From: Mycobacteriales bacterium
GTDB lineage: Bacteria; Actinomycetota; Actinomycetes; JAFAQI01
Assembly: GCA_035504215.1 (NCBI GenBank)
Contig: DATJSI010000050.1
Coordinates: 72,340 to 136,339, forward strand
DNA length: 64,000 nucleotides
Direction of reading: 5' to 3'
The notes below the pieces were generated by a model. The model made no database searches, was not told the origin of the DNA, and was given only the letters and a program-made list of their open reading frames with translations. Positions 34,861 to 44,436 of this stretch are shown one piece after another. Each line of letters opens with the position of its first letter. The first letter of the stretch is position 1. Position numbers and translations under genes: made by a program.

Positions 34861-36290
34861 GACGACCGCTCCTGAGCTCGTGACGCCTGCTCGGCCCGCT
34901 CGGCCAGGTCCTCGCACAGCGCCGCGAGCTCGGCGACGCTGCGGCCACCCAGCTCGCCAGCGACGCCGTCGACCGGGCGCCGCCCGAGGGTTCGTGCCGC
35001 CGCGCGATACGACCGTGACGCCGCGACCGGCTCGTCGAGGCGCTCGAGCGCGCCGCCGAGCATGAAGTGGGCGAACCCGTGCTCCGCGTCGAGATACACG
35101 GCTTTGCGCAGCACGACCAAAGCATCGGCATCGCGACCGAGATTGGTTAGTGCGACCCCGTGCAGGTAGTACGCCTGTGCCCACAGCGGTGTGGCGCTGA
35201 CGACCTCTTCGGCGAGGTCGGCCGCCTCGGCGTACCGGCCCTGGGCAATCGCCCCGCGGACCGCGTCCAGCGGGTCCCGGGTCGGAGCGGGCGGCTCGAG
35301 GGCAGCGCTTGCGTCGGGCGCGCGCGAATCCTCTGCGGCCCCGCCTCGACGATCGGGGGTAGCGCGGCGGCGATCGGTCCGGGTCGGCCGCAGCTCGTCC
35401 TCGGTGCGCCGGTCGCGCAACACCCAGCGCCGCCGCTCGCCATCGGGCGCCGTCTCGAGCCGCCGGTACACGAACGCGTCGCCGAGCGACACCAGCGAGA
35501 AGTCGTCGCTGATCTGCCAAAGGGTCTCGGCGTGCCCGAGGAACAGGTAGCCGCCGTCGCGCAGCCGGTCGTGCAGCCGCTTCATCAGGCGACGAGTGGT
35601 CTCGCGGTCGAAGTAGATGGTCACGTTGCGGCAGAGGATGAGATCGACCTGGTCGAGGTCGAGCTGCGGCTGGTCGGTGACCAGGTTGTGGTGCTTGAAC
35701 TCCACGAGCTCCCGCACCTCGTCGCGCACGACCCACGAGCCCTGCACCGTGTCGAGGACGAACCAGCGGGCCAGGTCGAGCGGGTCGGTCATGACGAACG
35801 AGCGCTCGTTGTAGTGCGCGGTGCTGGCCGTCGCGAGCGCCCGCGTGGAGACGTCCGTGGCGATGACCTTCACGTCCCAGTCGGCGCCGGCCGGCAGCAG
35901 CTCGCGGATCATGATCGCGATCGTGTAGGCCTCTTCACCGGTCGAGCAGCCCGCGCTCCAGATCCGCAGCCGGCGCCCCGCGGCCGCCTGCCGGAGCAGC
36001 TCGGGCAGGACGTAGGTGCGCAGTGCTCGCACCTGTGGCGGGTTCCTGAAGAAGTGGGTCTCCGGGATCGTGACCTCGTCCAGCAGCGCCTGGCGTTCCT
36101 GCGCCCCGCCGGAGCTGATCAACAGCGCGAGGTACGCCGCGACATCCGCGCACCCGGTCGCCGCCATGCGCTCGGCGACCGAGAAGGTCAGGGAGTCGCG
36201 CCGGGACTCGTCGAAGGTCAGCCCGGCGGCGTCGTGGAGCAGGCTCGCGATCGAGGCGAACTGCTCGTCGGTGAGCGCCGGGCGGCTCAT
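34857..36290 (-). CDS. cheR: CheR protein-glutamate methyltransferase with C-terminal TPR region
   Basis: 477 residues. Residues about 1-80 are the CheR N-domain. The catalytic domain follows with TIPETHFFRNPPQVRAL, the SAM motif RIWSAGCSTGEEAYT and LILCRNVTIYFDRET. After a charged linker (about 285-345) the C terminus contains two or three TPR-like repeats (YAEAADLAEEVVSATPLWAQ, then AYYLHGVALTNLGRDADALV, and AHFMLGGALERLDEPVAASR). CheR-TPR proteins occur in chemosensory systems other than the classical enteric one. It methylates receptor glutamates. The ATG overlaps the cheB stop (ATGA) and the 3' end overlaps cheW. Confidence 0.93.
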   Translation of the reverse strand: MSRPALTDEQFASIASLLHDAAGLTFDESRRDSLTFSVAERMAATGCADVAAYLALLISSGGAQERQALLDEVTIPETHFFRNPPQVRALRTYVLPELLRQAAAGRRLRIWSAGCSTGEEAYTIAIMIRELLPAGADWDVKVIATDVSTRALATASTAHYNERSFVMTDPLDLARWFVLDTVQGSWVVRDEVRELVEFKHHNLVTDQPQLDLDQVDLILCRNVTIYFDRETTRRLMKRLHDRLRDGGYLFLGHAETLWQISDDFSLVSLGDAFVYRRLETAPDGERRRWVLRDRRTEDELRPTRTDRRRATPDRRGGAAEDSRAPDASAALEPPAPTRDPLDAVRGAIAQGRYAEAADLAEEVVSATPLWAQAYYLHGVALTNLGRDADALVVLRKAVYLDAEHGFAHFMLGGALERLDEPVAASRSYRAAARTLGRRPVDGVAGELGGRSVAELAALCEDLAERAEQASRAQERSS

Positions 36291-37540
36291 GCCGAGCCCT
36301 CCGCCGACTCGAGCTCGCCGGTCTCGAGCAGTCGGTACACCGCCGAGCAGATCTCCGGCAGCGGCAGTTGCAGGTCGACGGCGCCCGCTGACATGGCCGC
36401 GGCCGGCATCCCGTACACCGCGCTCGTGGACTCGTCCTGGACGAGGGTCAGCGCGCCATGGTCGCGCATCCGCTTCAGACCACGGGCACCGTCACGCCCC
36501 ATCCCGGTGAGCAGCACGCCCACAGACGCGGCGCCGTATGCCTGGGCGACCGAGGAGAAGGTCACGTCGATCCCGGGCACGTGATACTGCCCGGGTTCGG
36601 GTTCGTGCGTCGTGATCCGTAGGCGATCGTGGACGACGAGGTTGCGCCCGCTCGGGGCGAGCGTGATGGTTCCTGGGCTCATCCGCTTGCCATGCTCACC
36701 GAGGACCACCGGCAGCGGGCAGATGTCGTCGAGCCAGCTGGCCAGCCCCTCCATGAAGCCGTCGGCCATGTGCTGGACCACCACGATCGCGGCCGCTGTG
36801 TCGCGGGACAGCCCCGACAGCAGGGTGGCGAGTGCCTGCGGGCCGCCGGTCGACGCACCGACCGCCAGCACCTTGACCGCGCGCAGCTCCGCTGGGTCGA
36901 CCGCCGGCTTGCGCGGTCGCGCGGATCGCGCCGGCGCCCGCCCCGAGCCGTGCCCGGCACCAGTGCCGTCCGCGGCCGGGTTGAGACGAAGCGTGGTCAA
37001 CGCCGACCCCGACATCCCGAGCCGACCCCGTGGATGCGTGATGACCCGGACCCGCCCGGCGATCTTGAGCCGCCGGCAGAGCGCTTCGGCGTAGGACTCG
37101 AGCCGGTCGCTGTCGTGCGGCCCGGGTTTCGCGATCACGTCGACCGCGCCCGCCGAGTACGCCGATGCCGCGTTGTCGCGGTCGACGCCGTCGACGAACG
37201 ACGAGTACACGACGATCGGTGTCGGCCGGGTCGCCATGATCCGCTCGATCGCCTGGATGCCGTCCATCACTGGCAGGTGCAGGTCCATCAGCACCGCGGA
37301 GGGTCGCAGCCGCTCGACCAGCGCTACCGCATCGCGGCCGGTGCGGGCCTCGCCGACCAGCTCGAGCAGGGGATCGGCTTCCAGCGCCGTGCGGATGAAG
37401 CGGCGCTGGGTCTCCGAGTCGTCGACGACGACGACCGTGACCGGAGCAGGGCTCTCCGGCTGCGCGCTCACTCCTGTGGTGTCGTCGCAGGACCGAAGGT
37501 GCTTGAGCACGCCTGGCGCCGGATTCGTCCGGTTCGGCAC
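36287..37540 (-). CDS. cheB: Chemotaxis response regulator protein-glutamate methylesterase CheB
   Basis: 417 residues. The receiver domain has the acidic pair D40-D41, phosphoacceptor D86 (LMDLHLPVMDG) and K138. A 60-residue Pro/Arg/Gly-rich linker leads to the methylesterase domain with the catalytic triad S230 (GASTGGP), H257 (VQHMADG) and D350 (GMGRDGARG). It demethylates or deamidates receptors. The start at GTG 37540 is uncertain; GTG 37471 lies directly before the receiver domain. It is the first gene of a cheB-cheR-cheW operon with overlapping junctions. No CheA or methyl-accepting protein is encoded in the window. Confidence 0.93.
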   Translation of the reverse strand: MPNRTNPAPGVLKHLRSCDDTTGVSAQPESPAPVTVVVVDDSETQRRFIRTALEADPLLELVGEARTGRDAVALVERLRPSAVLMDLHLPVMDGIQAIERIMATRPTPIVVYSSFVDGVDRDNAASAYSAGAVDVIAKPGPHDSDRLESYAEALCRRLKIAGRVRVITHPRGRLGMSGSALTTLRLNPAADGTGAGHGSGRAPARSARPRKPAVDPAELRAVKVLAVGASTGGPQALATLLSGLSRDTAAAIVVVQHMADGFMEGLASWLDDICPLPVVLGEHGKRMSPGTITLAPSGRNLVVHDRLRITTHEPEPGQYHVPGIDVTFSSVAQAYGAASVGVLLTGMGRDGARGLKRMRDHGALTLVQDESTSAVYGMPAAAMSAGAVDLQLPLPEICSAVYRLLETGELESAEGSA

Positions 37541-37549
37541 CGATGCACG

Positions 37550-38134
37550 CTATGAGGTCACGTGGAAGACGGCGATCTTGCCGGTGATTCCGGCAATCTT
37601 CGCGTGCAGGACATACTCGCCGGGCAGCGCGGTCGCGCCCGCCGTGCAACCAGGATCGATCCGCCGGCCGTCCCAGACGATCGAGATCGTCTTCGTGGCT
37701 CCCGGTTCGAGCTTGATCGTGCGCCCCGTGACCGCGCTCGCGCAGCCCTTCGTGGTCCAGATCAGGTCCGTCCCCGACATGACCCGCCATACCTGCTTCG
37801 CCGGGCTGGCGACGATCTTGCACGCGGTCGTCGACGGGTTGCTGAACACGCCGGACAGCTTCGGGGAGTCACCGGCGTGGTAGGTGTCGCTGTCCGTGCC
37901 GAGTGCGAGCGTGACCACGCTCGGGTCGCACAGTGCGAGTGCGGTCGTGGTCGGCGTCTGCGACGGGCCGGGCGAGTTGTGATGGTGAGACGCGGCCGGC
38001 TTGGGCGAGCCGCCGCTCGGCAACAGCGCGACGATCAGAACGACGACGAGCACGATCACCGCGAGAAGCACGATCCGCCGGATCCAGTACACCCACGGCG
38101 CGTTCGGTCCCACCGGCCGCAACACGGTGCTCAC
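37550..38134 (-). CDS. Membrane-anchored protein with an Ig-like extracytoplasmic domain (unknown)
   Basis: About 194 residues from GTG 38134. One hydrophobic anchor (about 17-40, IRRIVLLAVIVLVVVLIVAL) is followed by a Ser/Pro/His-rich linker and a beta-rich domain with four cysteines. The pattern of YHAGDSPKLSGVFSNPS, IKLEPGATKTISIVWDG and LPGEYVLHAKI recalls BsuPI-type or other Ig-like domains; this is a resemblance, not an assignment. An earlier ATG at 38200 in the same frame would overlap the mutY start, so the later GTG is preferred. It ends 9 bases before the cheB start, so it could be cotranscribed with the che genes. Confidence 0.6.
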   Translation of the reverse strand: MSTVLRPVGPNAPWVYWIRRIVLLAVIVLVVVLIVALLPSGGSPKPAASHHHNSPGPSQTPTTTALALCDPSVVTLALGTDSDTYHAGDSPKLSGVFSNPSTTACKIVASPAKQVWRVMSGTDLIWTTKGCASAVTGRTIKLEPGATKTISIVWDGRRIDPGCTAGATALPGEYVLHAKIAGITGKIAVFHVTS

Positions 38135-38198
38135 GTGGCTGATCGTAGGTCCCACGGGCAGATTCCTTTGCCTTGGCGTGACAGACTCACCGACCGTC

Positions 38199-39068
38199 AT
38201 GAATGACGTGTCATTCGCCGCAGCGGTTGGTCAGTGGTACGACGCCAACGCGCGCGACCTGCCGTGGCGCGGGCCGCATCGCAGCCCGTGGGGCGTTCTG
38301 GTCAGCGAGATCATGCTTCAGCAGACGCCGGTATCCCGCGTCCTGCCCGCGTGGGGCGAGTGGATGGCGCGCTGGCCGACGCCCGCCGCACTCGCCGCCG
38401 ACTCGCCGGGCGAGGCGGTACGCGCGTGGGGACGCCTCGGCTACCCGCGCCGCGCGCTCCGCCTGCACGCGGCGGCGGTCGCAATCGTCGAGCAGCATGG
38501 CGGAAGCGTGCCTTCGGCGTACGACGACCTGCTGGCGCTGCCCGGCGTCGGGACCTACACCGCGGCGGCGGTCGCCGCGTTCGGCTTCGGTGCGCACCAC
38601 GCGGTCCTCGACACGAACGTCCGGCGCGTGCTCGCCAGGGTCTTCGACGCAACCGCAGATGCGCCCGGTAGCGCGCCCACCGCATCCGAGCTCCGGCGTG
38701 CACGAGCGCTGATCCCGCCGGGCGACGCGGCGCACCATGCCGTAGCCGTGATGGAACTCGGCGCGCTGATCTGCACGGCCCGCACGCCGCGGTGCACCGA
38801 GTGCCCGGTGGTCGCTTCGTGTCGGTGGTGGCAGGCCGGCCGGCCGCCGGCCCAGCGGCGCAGAGCGGTCCAGCGCTACGCCGGCACCGACCGGCAGGTG
38901 CGTGGCCGGCTGCTCGCCGTACTCCGCGACGCCGAAGGGAGCGTCGCTCGCAACGAGCTCGATGCGGTGTGGGACGACGACGTCCAGCGGGAGCGCGCGC
39001 TCGCCGGGCTGCTCGCCGACGGACTCGTGCAGGCCACCGACACCGGTGCCTATCGGCTACCGGCCTGA
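38199..39068 (+). CDS. mutY: A/G-specific adenine DNA glycosylase MutY
   Basis: About 289 residues. Catalytic glutamate E37 (SEIMLQQTPV), the helix-hairpin-helix LPGVGTYTAAAV with catalytic aspartate D138 (VLDTNVRRV), and the 4Fe-4S ligands C192, C199, C202 and C208 (C-x6-C-x2-C-x5-C) are complete. It removes adenine opposite 8-oxoguanine. The C-terminal 8-oxoG-recognition (NUDIX-like) region is short, as in other compact actinobacterial MutY proteins. The start is ATG 38199; GTG 38208 in frame is possible. The glycerophosphodiesterase gene begins 2 bases after its stop. Confidence 0.93.
   Translation: MNDVSFAAAVGQWYDANARDLPWRGPHRSPWGVLVSEIMLQQTPVSRVLPAWGEWMARWPTPAALAADSPGEAVRAWGRLGYPRRALRLHAAAVAIVEQHGGSVPSAYDDLLALPGVGTYTAAAVAAFGFGAHHAVLDTNVRRVLARVFDATADAPGSAPTASELRRARALIPPGDAAHHAVAVMELGALICTARTPRCTECPVVASCRWWQAGRPPAQRRRAVQRYAGTDRQVRGRLLAVLRDAEGSVARNELDAVWDDDVQRERALAGLLADGLVQATDTGAYRLPA
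38201..38216. promoter_or_regulatory. 7-bp palindrome across the mutY start codon region
   Basis: GAATGAC (38201-38207) and GTCATTC (38210-38216) form perfect inverted arms separated by GT, overlapping the first codons of mutY and lying between divergent genes. Symmetry and position fit a dimeric repressor site, but no known consensus (for example the LexA box) is matched. Confidence 0.3.
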
Positions 39069-39070
39069 CC

Positions 39071-39757
39071 GTGCGTTACGGGTTCGCCCATCGCGGCGGG
39101 GCGCCGGGCCCCGACAACACACTGGCGTCGTTCGCGGCGGCGCTGGCAGCGGGAGCGCGTGGCCTCGAGTCCGACGCCTGGGTCACCCGCGACGGGCTGG
39201 TGGTTCTCGACCACGACGGGCTCGGCCCGCACCCGGATCGACGGCGGATCCGCGACCTGGAGCGCAGTGAGCTTCCCGGGCACATCCCGACGCTCGACGA
39301 GCTTTACGCCGCGTGCGGAGTCGACTTCGATCTCGCGATCGACGTGAAAGCGCCGGAGATCGCCGAAGCAGTGGTCCGCGTCGCGCAGCAGTACGCCGCC
39401 ACGAGCCGGCTGTGGGTCGTGACGCCGGATCCGGCGTACGTCACCGGGCTCGGCGCCGGGCACCGCGCCGTCACGATCCGCGGCAACGTGCTTCGCTCGC
39501 GACGGCGACGCGCCGCCTTCGCCGCTGCTCGGCGCGCGGGCGCCGAAGCGGTCAACGCGCGTTGGCCGTGGTGGACGCGAGCCATCGTCGACGAGGCGCA
39601 CGCGCTCGGGATGCGGGCATTCGGTTACGACGCTCAGCGCCGTGCATCACTCGACCACGCGCTGCGCCTCGGCCTCGACGGGGTGTTCAGCGACCACGTC
39701 ACAACCATGCTCGCCGCAATCGAGGCGGCGGACCGACGGGAGTCGTCGGGCGCTTAG
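39071..39757 (+). CDS. Glycerophosphodiester phosphodiesterase family protein
   Basis: About 228 residues. [17 protein letters not shown] holds the first catalytic histidine (H8) with DN replacing the usual [20 protein letters not shown] contains the metal-binding E-x-D and the second histidine, and [10 protein letters not shown] supplies the downstream acidic residue. These define a GDPD-type TIM barrel that hydrolyses glycerophosphodiesters. GTG 39071 follows the mutY stop by 2 bases, so the genes are coupled. The stop codon overlaps that of clpC tail to tail (TTAG). There is no signal peptide, so it is cytoplasmic. Confidence 0.86.
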   Translation: MRYGFAHRGGAPGPDNTLASFAAALAAGARGLESDAWVTRDGLVVLDHDGLGPHPDRRRIRDLERSELPGHIPTLDELYAACGVDFDLAIDVKAPEIAEAVVRVAQQYAATSRLWVVTPDPAYVTGLGAGHRAVTIRGNVLRSRRRRAAFAAARRAGAEAVNARWPWWTRAIVDEAHALGMRAFGYDAQRRASLDHALRLGLDGVFSDHVTTMLAAIEAADRRESSGA

Positions 39758-42294
39758 CCCTCGGCAGCGGGTGCGTCGGCAGCCGCGCCGCCGGCCGCGC
39801 CCGGCGCCACCGTCTCGACCGGAAGGGCATCCGGCGCTACCGGCTTGGCCTCGCCGCGGAAGACGAACCGGTCTCCGTCATCATCGCTTTCGACATCGAC
39901 GACGACGATCTGGCCCGCGGTCAGCTCGCCGTAGAGGATCTTCTCCGAGAGCATGTCCTCGATCTCGCGCTGGATGGTTCGCCGCAGCGGCCGCGCGCCG
40001 AGCACCGGGTCGTAGCCCTTCTTGGCGAGCACCCGCTTCGCGTCCGCGGTCATCTCGATCGCCATGTCGCGGTTCTTCATCGCGGCATCCACCCGGCTGA
40101 TCATGAGGTCGACGATCGTGACGATGTCGTCCTCGCTCAGCTGGTGGAACACGATCGTGTCGTCCACCCGGTTGAGGAACTCAGGCTTGAAGTGCTGCTT
40201 GAGCTCCTCGTTGACCTTCAGTCGCATGCGCTCGTAGTTGTTCGCCTCGTGGTCACCGGCGGAGAAGCCGAGGTTCAGCCCTTTGGCGATGTCACGCGTG
40301 CCGAGGTTCGTGGTCATGATGATCACGGTGTTCTTGAAGTCGACGGTGCGACCCTGCGAGTCGGTAAGCCGGCCGTCCTCGAGCACCTGCAGCAACGTGT
40401 TGAACACGTCCGGGTGCGCCTTCTCGACCTCGTCGAAGAGCACCACCGAGAACGGCTTGCGCCGCACCCGCTCGGTGAGCTGACCACCCTCTTCATAACC
40501 GACGTAGCCGGGAGGTGAGCCGACCAGACGCGACACGCTGTGCTTCTCCATGAACTCGCTCATGTCGAGCTGGATCAGCGCGTCCTCGTCGCCGAAGAGG
40601 AACTCGGCGAGGGTCTTCGACAGCTCGGTCTTCCCGACGCCGGACGGGCCGGCGAAGATGAACGAGCCACCCGGCCGCTTGGGGTCCTTCAGGCCGGCGC
40701 GGGTACGACGGATCGCCTGCGACACCGCCTTCACTGCCTGGTCCTGGCCGATGACCCGCTTGTGCAGCTCCTCTTCCATACGGAGCAGCCGGGCGGTCTC
40801 TTCCTCGGTCAGCTTGAACACCGGGATGCCGGTCCAGGTCGCGAGGACCTCGGCAATCTCCTCGTCGCTCACCTCGGCGACGACGTCCATGTCGCCGGCC
40901 TTCCATTCGCGCTCACGGTCGGCCTTCTGCGACAACAGCGTCTTCTCGCGGTCGCGAAGCGAGGCCGCCTTCTCGAAGTCCTGCGCGTCGATCGCGCTTT
41001 CCTTCTCCCGGCGCACCGCGGCAATCCGCTCGTCGAACTCCCGCAGGTCCGGGGGTGCGGTCATCCGGCGGATCCGCATCCGCGACCCGGCCTCGTCGAT
41101 CAGGTCGATGGCCTTGTCGGGAAGGAACCGGTCGGAGATGTAGCGGTCGGCGAGCGTCGCGGCCGCGACCAACGCGGCGTCCGTGATCGACACCCGGTGG
41201 TGCGCCTCGTAACGGTCCCGAAGGCCCTTGAGGATCTCGATCGTGTGGGCGAGCGAAGGCTCACCCACCTGGATCGGCTGGAAGCGCCGCTCGAGTGCCG
41301 CGTCCTTCTCGAGGTACTTGCGGTACTCCTCCACCGTGGTGGCGCCGATCGTCTGAAGCTCCCCGCGCGCCAACATCGGCTTGAGAATGCTGGCGGCGTC
41401 GATTGCACCTTCAGCGGCCCCGGCACCGACCAGCGTGTGGATCTCGTCGATGAACAGGATGATGTCGCCGCGAGTGCGAATCTCTTTCAGCACCTTCTTC
41501 AGCCGCTCTTCGAAATCACCGCGATAGCGGCTGCCGGCGACCAGTGCGCCGAGATCGAGGGTGTAGAGCTGCTTGTCCTTGAGGTTCTCCGGAACCTCCG
41601 CCTTCACAATTGCCTGCGCGAGGCCTTCCACGACGGCCGTTTTGCCGACACCGGGCTCACCGATCAGCACCGGATTGTTCTTGGTCCGCCGGGACAGCAC
41701 CTGCATGACCCGCTCGATTTCCTTCTCCCGGCCGATCACCGGATCGAGCTTGCCTTCGCGCGCGGCCTGGGTCAGGTTGCGCCCGAACTGGTCGAGCACC
41801 AGGCTCGTGCTCGGGGTGCCTTCACCGGCGGTGCCCGGCGCGACCGGCTCCTTGCCCTGGTAGCCGGAGAGCAGCTGGATGACCTGTTGACGGACCCGGT
41901 TGAGGTCGGCGCCGAGCTTGACGAGGACCTGCGCCGCGACGCCCTCACCCTCGCGGATCAGGCCGAGCAGGATGTGCTCGGTGCCGATGTAATTGTGACC
42001 AAGTTGCAATGCTTCGCGCAGGCTGAGCTCAAGGACCTTCTTGGCGCGCGGCGTGAACGGGATGTGACCACTCGGTGCCTGCTGACCCTGACCGATGATC
42101 TCTTCGACCTGCTGACGCACGCCTTCGAGGGAAATGCCGAGTGACTCGAGCGCCTTGGCCGCGACGCCCTCGCCCTCGTGGATCAAGCCGAGAAGGATGT
42201 GCTCGGTGCCGATGTAGTTGTGGTTGAGCATCCTGGCTTCTTCTTGTGCCAGGACAACCACGCGCCGTGCGCGATCGGTGAACCGTTCAAACAT
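39754..42294 (-). CDS. clpC: ATP-dependent Clp protease ATP-binding subunit ClpC
   Basis: About 846 residues. The N-terminal double Clp repeat ([20 protein letters not shown] onward, with [13 protein letters not shown] twice), the first AAA+ module with Walker [14 protein letters not shown], a UVR-containing middle region, the second AAA+ module with [15 protein letters not shown] and the ClpP-docking LGF loop (LNLGFSAGD) are present. It unfolds substrates for ClpP. Start ATG 42294 has GAGGAG 6 bases upstream; the longer frame to 42348 is not needed. An alanine-rich C-terminal tail is typical of actinobacterial ClpC1. Confidence 0.97.
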   Translation of the reverse strand: MFERFTDRARRVVVLAQEEARMLNHNYIGTEHILLGLIHEGEGVAAKALESLGISLEGVRQQVEEIIGQGQQAPSGHIPFTPRAKKVLELSLREALQLGHNYIGTEHILLGLIREGEGVAAQVLVKLGADLNRVRQQVIQLLSGYQGKEPVAPGTAGEGTPSTSLVLDQFGRNLTQAAREGKLDPVIGREKEIERVMQVLSRRTKNNPVLIGEPGVGKTAVVEGLAQAIVKAEVPENLKDKQLYTLDLGALVAGSRYRGDFEERLKKVLKEIRTRGDIILFIDEIHTLVGAGAAEGAIDAASILKPMLARGELQTIGATTVEEYRKYLEKDAALERRFQPIQVGEPSLAHTIEILKGLRDRYEAHHRVSITDAALVAAATLADRYISDRFLPDKAIDLIDEAGSRMRIRRMTAPPDLREFDERIAAVRREKESAIDAQDFEKAASLRDREKTLLSQKADREREWKAGDMDVVAEVSDEEIAEVLATWTGIPVFKLTEEETARLLRMEEELHKRVIGQDQAVKAVSQAIRRTRAGLKDPKRPGGSFIFAGPSGVGKTELSKTLAEFLFGDEDALIQLDMSEFMEKHSVSRLVGSPPGYVGYEEGGQLTERVRRKPFSVVLFDEVEKAHPDVFNTLLQVLEDGRLTDSQGRTVDFKNTVIIMTTNLGTRDIAKGLNLGFSAGDHEANNYERMRLKVNEELKQHFKPEFLNRVDDTIVFHQLSEDDIVTIVDLMISRVDAAMKNRDMAIEMTADAKRVLAKKGYDPVLGARPLRRTIQREIEDMLSEKILYGELTAGQIVVVDVESDDDGDRFVFRGEAKPVAPDALPVETVAPGAAGGAAADAPAAEG

Positions 42295-42481
42295 GCCTGC
42301 TCCTCGGCCGAAGCGGCGCGGGGGAACCCGCTTGTCCTCTCCCCGCATGCTAGCCCGGGCGCACCGTCTCGGACGGCGGCTATCCGGATCCCGCTACGCG
42401 AGTTACAACCTCATCGGCCGGTCGGCCATTCCGGTTCAGCCCTTGGCGGAATCGGATTGTTCGACGCTGTGTCGGGTCAGC

Positions 42482-42826
42482 TCACTTCTTCGCTGCGGTG
42501 TACCGCGCGAGCACGTCGGCACTGATCCGGCCGCGCTCGCTCACTTTGATCTTGTGATCGCGCGCCCATGCGCGAACCGCCGCCGGATCGACACCGGCCG
42601 ACCCGCGAGCACCGCGCCGGCGTCCACGTGCCGCCGCACCGCCACGGCCGGCCCGCCGACCGGCAGCGACGTACGGCGCGAACGCGTCACGCAACTTGCC
42701 GGCGTGCTGCTCGCAAACGTCGATCTCGTAGCCGGTGCCGTCGACGCCGAAGCGAATCGTCTCGACACCCGCCGTGTCATCACCATGCAGGTCACAGACC
42801 AGCAAGACCTGAAATCGCTGAGCCAT
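42482..42826 (-). CDS. lsr2: Nucleoid-associated xenogeneic silencer Lsr2
   Basis: 114 residues. The N-terminal oligomerisation domain (AQRFQVLLVCDLHGDDTAGV, ETIRFGVDGTGYEIDVCEQH) and the C-terminal DNA-binding domain with the RGR-type AT-hook (WARDHKIKVSERGRISADVL) are joined by a Gly/Arg/Ala linker. Lsr2 bridges AT-rich DNA and silences foreign genes. ATG 42826 has AGGAG 8 bases upstream. The 94-base gap upstream (42827-42920) is noticeably AT-richer than its surroundings, compatible with autoregulation. Between lsr2 and clpC (42295-42481) I see no gene. Confidence 0.97.
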   Translation of the reverse strand: MAQRFQVLLVCDLHGDDTAGVETIRFGVDGTGYEIDVCEQHAGKLRDAFAPYVAAGRRAGRGGAAARGRRRGARGSAGVDPAAVRAWARDHKIKVSERGRISADVLARYTAAKK

Positions 42827-42920
42827 CGTTGCATTCTCCTTCGGATGCGCGTAATCGCGAACGCTAGCGCACCAAAATCAGAATGGTTACCCGAGGCCAG
42901 GACTAATGTGCCCGAATGCG

Positions 42921-44417
42921 TTATTCCGGCCGCACCATCGGGAACGCGATCACGTGTCGGAAATTGAATCCGGTCAGCAACATGATCAACCGGTCCACAC
43001 CCATTCCGAGTCCTCCCATCGGCGGTGCGCCATACTCCAGCGCGCGCAGGAAGTCCTCGTCGAGCTGCATCGCCTCGGGATCACCGCCGGCGGCCTTTTC
43101 CGACTGCTCGGTGAGCCGGCGACGCTGCTCCACCGGATCGACCAGCTCGGAGTACGCCGGCGCCAGCTCGACCCCGTTGACCACCAGGTCCCAAGCCTCG
43201 GCCAGCCTGGGGTCCTTCCGGTGCGGTCGCGCCAACGGCCGGACTGAGGTCGGGTAGTCGCAGATGAACGTCGGTTCGATCAGGGTGTGCTCGACCAGCT
43301 GTTCGTAGAGCTCGAGCACGATCTCGCCGTCGTCCCACTCGGGGCGTAGCGCGACTCCCTTTTCGGCGGCCACCCTGCGCAGCTCGTCCGTGGTGGTGTC
43401 CGGCGTTACCGACTCGCCGACCGCGTCGGTGACCGCGGTGAAGATCGGCAGCCGTCGCCACGGAACGTCGAGCTCGAGCTCGCCGCCGCCGGCCCGCGGC
43501 ACGACCGTCGAGCCGAGGGCGCGCGCCGCGTTGAGCACCAGCGCGCGGGTGAGATCGGCCATCGTGTCGTAGTCGCCGTACGCCTCATAGGCCTCGAGCA
43601 TCGTGAACTCGGGACTGTGCGTGGCGTCCAGTCCCTCGTTGCGGAAGTTGCGACCGATCTCGTACACGCGGTCGAAGCCGGCCACGACCAGCCGCTTGAG
43701 CCAGAGCTCGATGGCGATCCGCAGGAACCGCGGCTGGTCGAAGACGTTCAGATGCGTCGCGAACGGCCGCGCGGATGCTCCGCCGTGCAGCACCTGAAGC
43801 ATCGGGGTCTCGACTTCGAGAAAACCGCGAGCGCCGAGGGTCTCACGCAACGAGTGCAGAACCGCGCCCCGCGCCTGCACCAGCCGGCGCTCCTCCGGGT
43901 TGGCGATCAGATCCAGGTAACGCTGCCGGATCCGAGCCTCGGAGTCGGCGAGGCCGTGCCACTTCGCCGGCAACGGTCGCAACGCCTTGCTGGCCAACGC
44001 CCACGAGTCGGCGAGGACGGACAGCTCACCGCGCCGGCTGGAGATCACCTCGCCCTCGACACCGACGTGGTCACCGAGGTCGATGTCGCGCTTCCAGTCC
44101 GCCAGCCGCTCGGCACCGAGCCGGTCGAGGGACAGCATTACCTGCACCTCGCCGGTCCCGTCCCGCACGGTCGCGAAGCACAGCTTGCCGCCATCGCGCT
44201 TCAGCAACACCCGCCCGGCGACCGCGACCCGCTCGCCGGTAGCGGTGTCGTCGGCGAGGTCGGCGAAACGTTCGCGAAGGTCGGCGATCGCGGTCGTCCG
44301 AGGCACGCCGACCGGATACGGATCGACACCCGCGGCGCGAAGCCGCTCGAGCTTGGCGCGACGTACCGTCTCCTGTTCGGAGAACTCGTCGGGTGCCGAG
44401 GATTCGGTCATGATCAT
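42921..44417 (-). CDS. lysS: Lysyl-tRNA synthetase (class II)
   Basis: 498 residues. An N-terminal OB-fold anticodon domain (VAVAGRVLLKRDGGKLCFAT) precedes the catalytic domain with motif 1 (LGARGFLEVETPMLQ), motif 2 (GRNFRNEGLDATHSPEFTM) and motif 3 (GLGMGVDRLIMLLTG). LARPHRKDPRLAEAWDLVV and AYSELVDPVEQRRRL are the actinobacterial forms of the lysine-site region. There is no membrane domain, so it is not LysX. The start is ATG 44417 or 44411 (MIMTESS); neither has a clear Shine-Dalgarno. It is encoded between coaX and lsr2, as in mycobacteria. Confidence 0.95.
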   Translation of the reverse strand: MIMTESSAPDEFSEQETVRRAKLERLRAAGVDPYPVGVPRTTAIADLRERFADLADDTATGERVAVAGRVLLKRDGGKLCFATVRDGTGEVQVMLSLDRLGAERLADWKRDIDLGDHVGVEGEVISSRRGELSVLADSWALASKALRPLPAKWHGLADSEARIRQRYLDLIANPEERRLVQARGAVLHSLRETLGARGFLEVETPMLQVLHGGASARPFATHLNVFDQPRFLRIAIELWLKRLVVAGFDRVYEIGRNFRNEGLDATHSPEFTMLEAYEAYGDYDTMADLTRALVLNAARALGSTVVPRAGGGELELDVPWRRLPIFTAVTDAVGESVTPDTTTDELRRVAAEKGVALRPEWDDGEIVLELYEQLVEHTLIEPTFICDYPTSVRPLARPHRKDPRLAEAWDLVVNGVELAPAYSELVDPVEQRRRLTEQSEKAAGGDPEAMQLDEDFLRALEYGAPPMGGLGMGVDRLIMLLTGFNFRHVIAFPMVRPE

Positions 44418-44436
44418 CGAGGTTAGCGACTACCGG

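Noticed and set aside
42295-42481. ClgR operator or riboswitch upstream of clpC
   Set aside because: CGC and GCG half-sites near 42400 have the wrong spacing for ClgR as I know it, and no stable conserved fold is evident.
42921-44417. LysX (lysylphosphatidylglycerol synthase fused to LysRS)
   Set aside because: No membrane domain is present; length and order beside coaX and lsr2 fit ordinary LysS.
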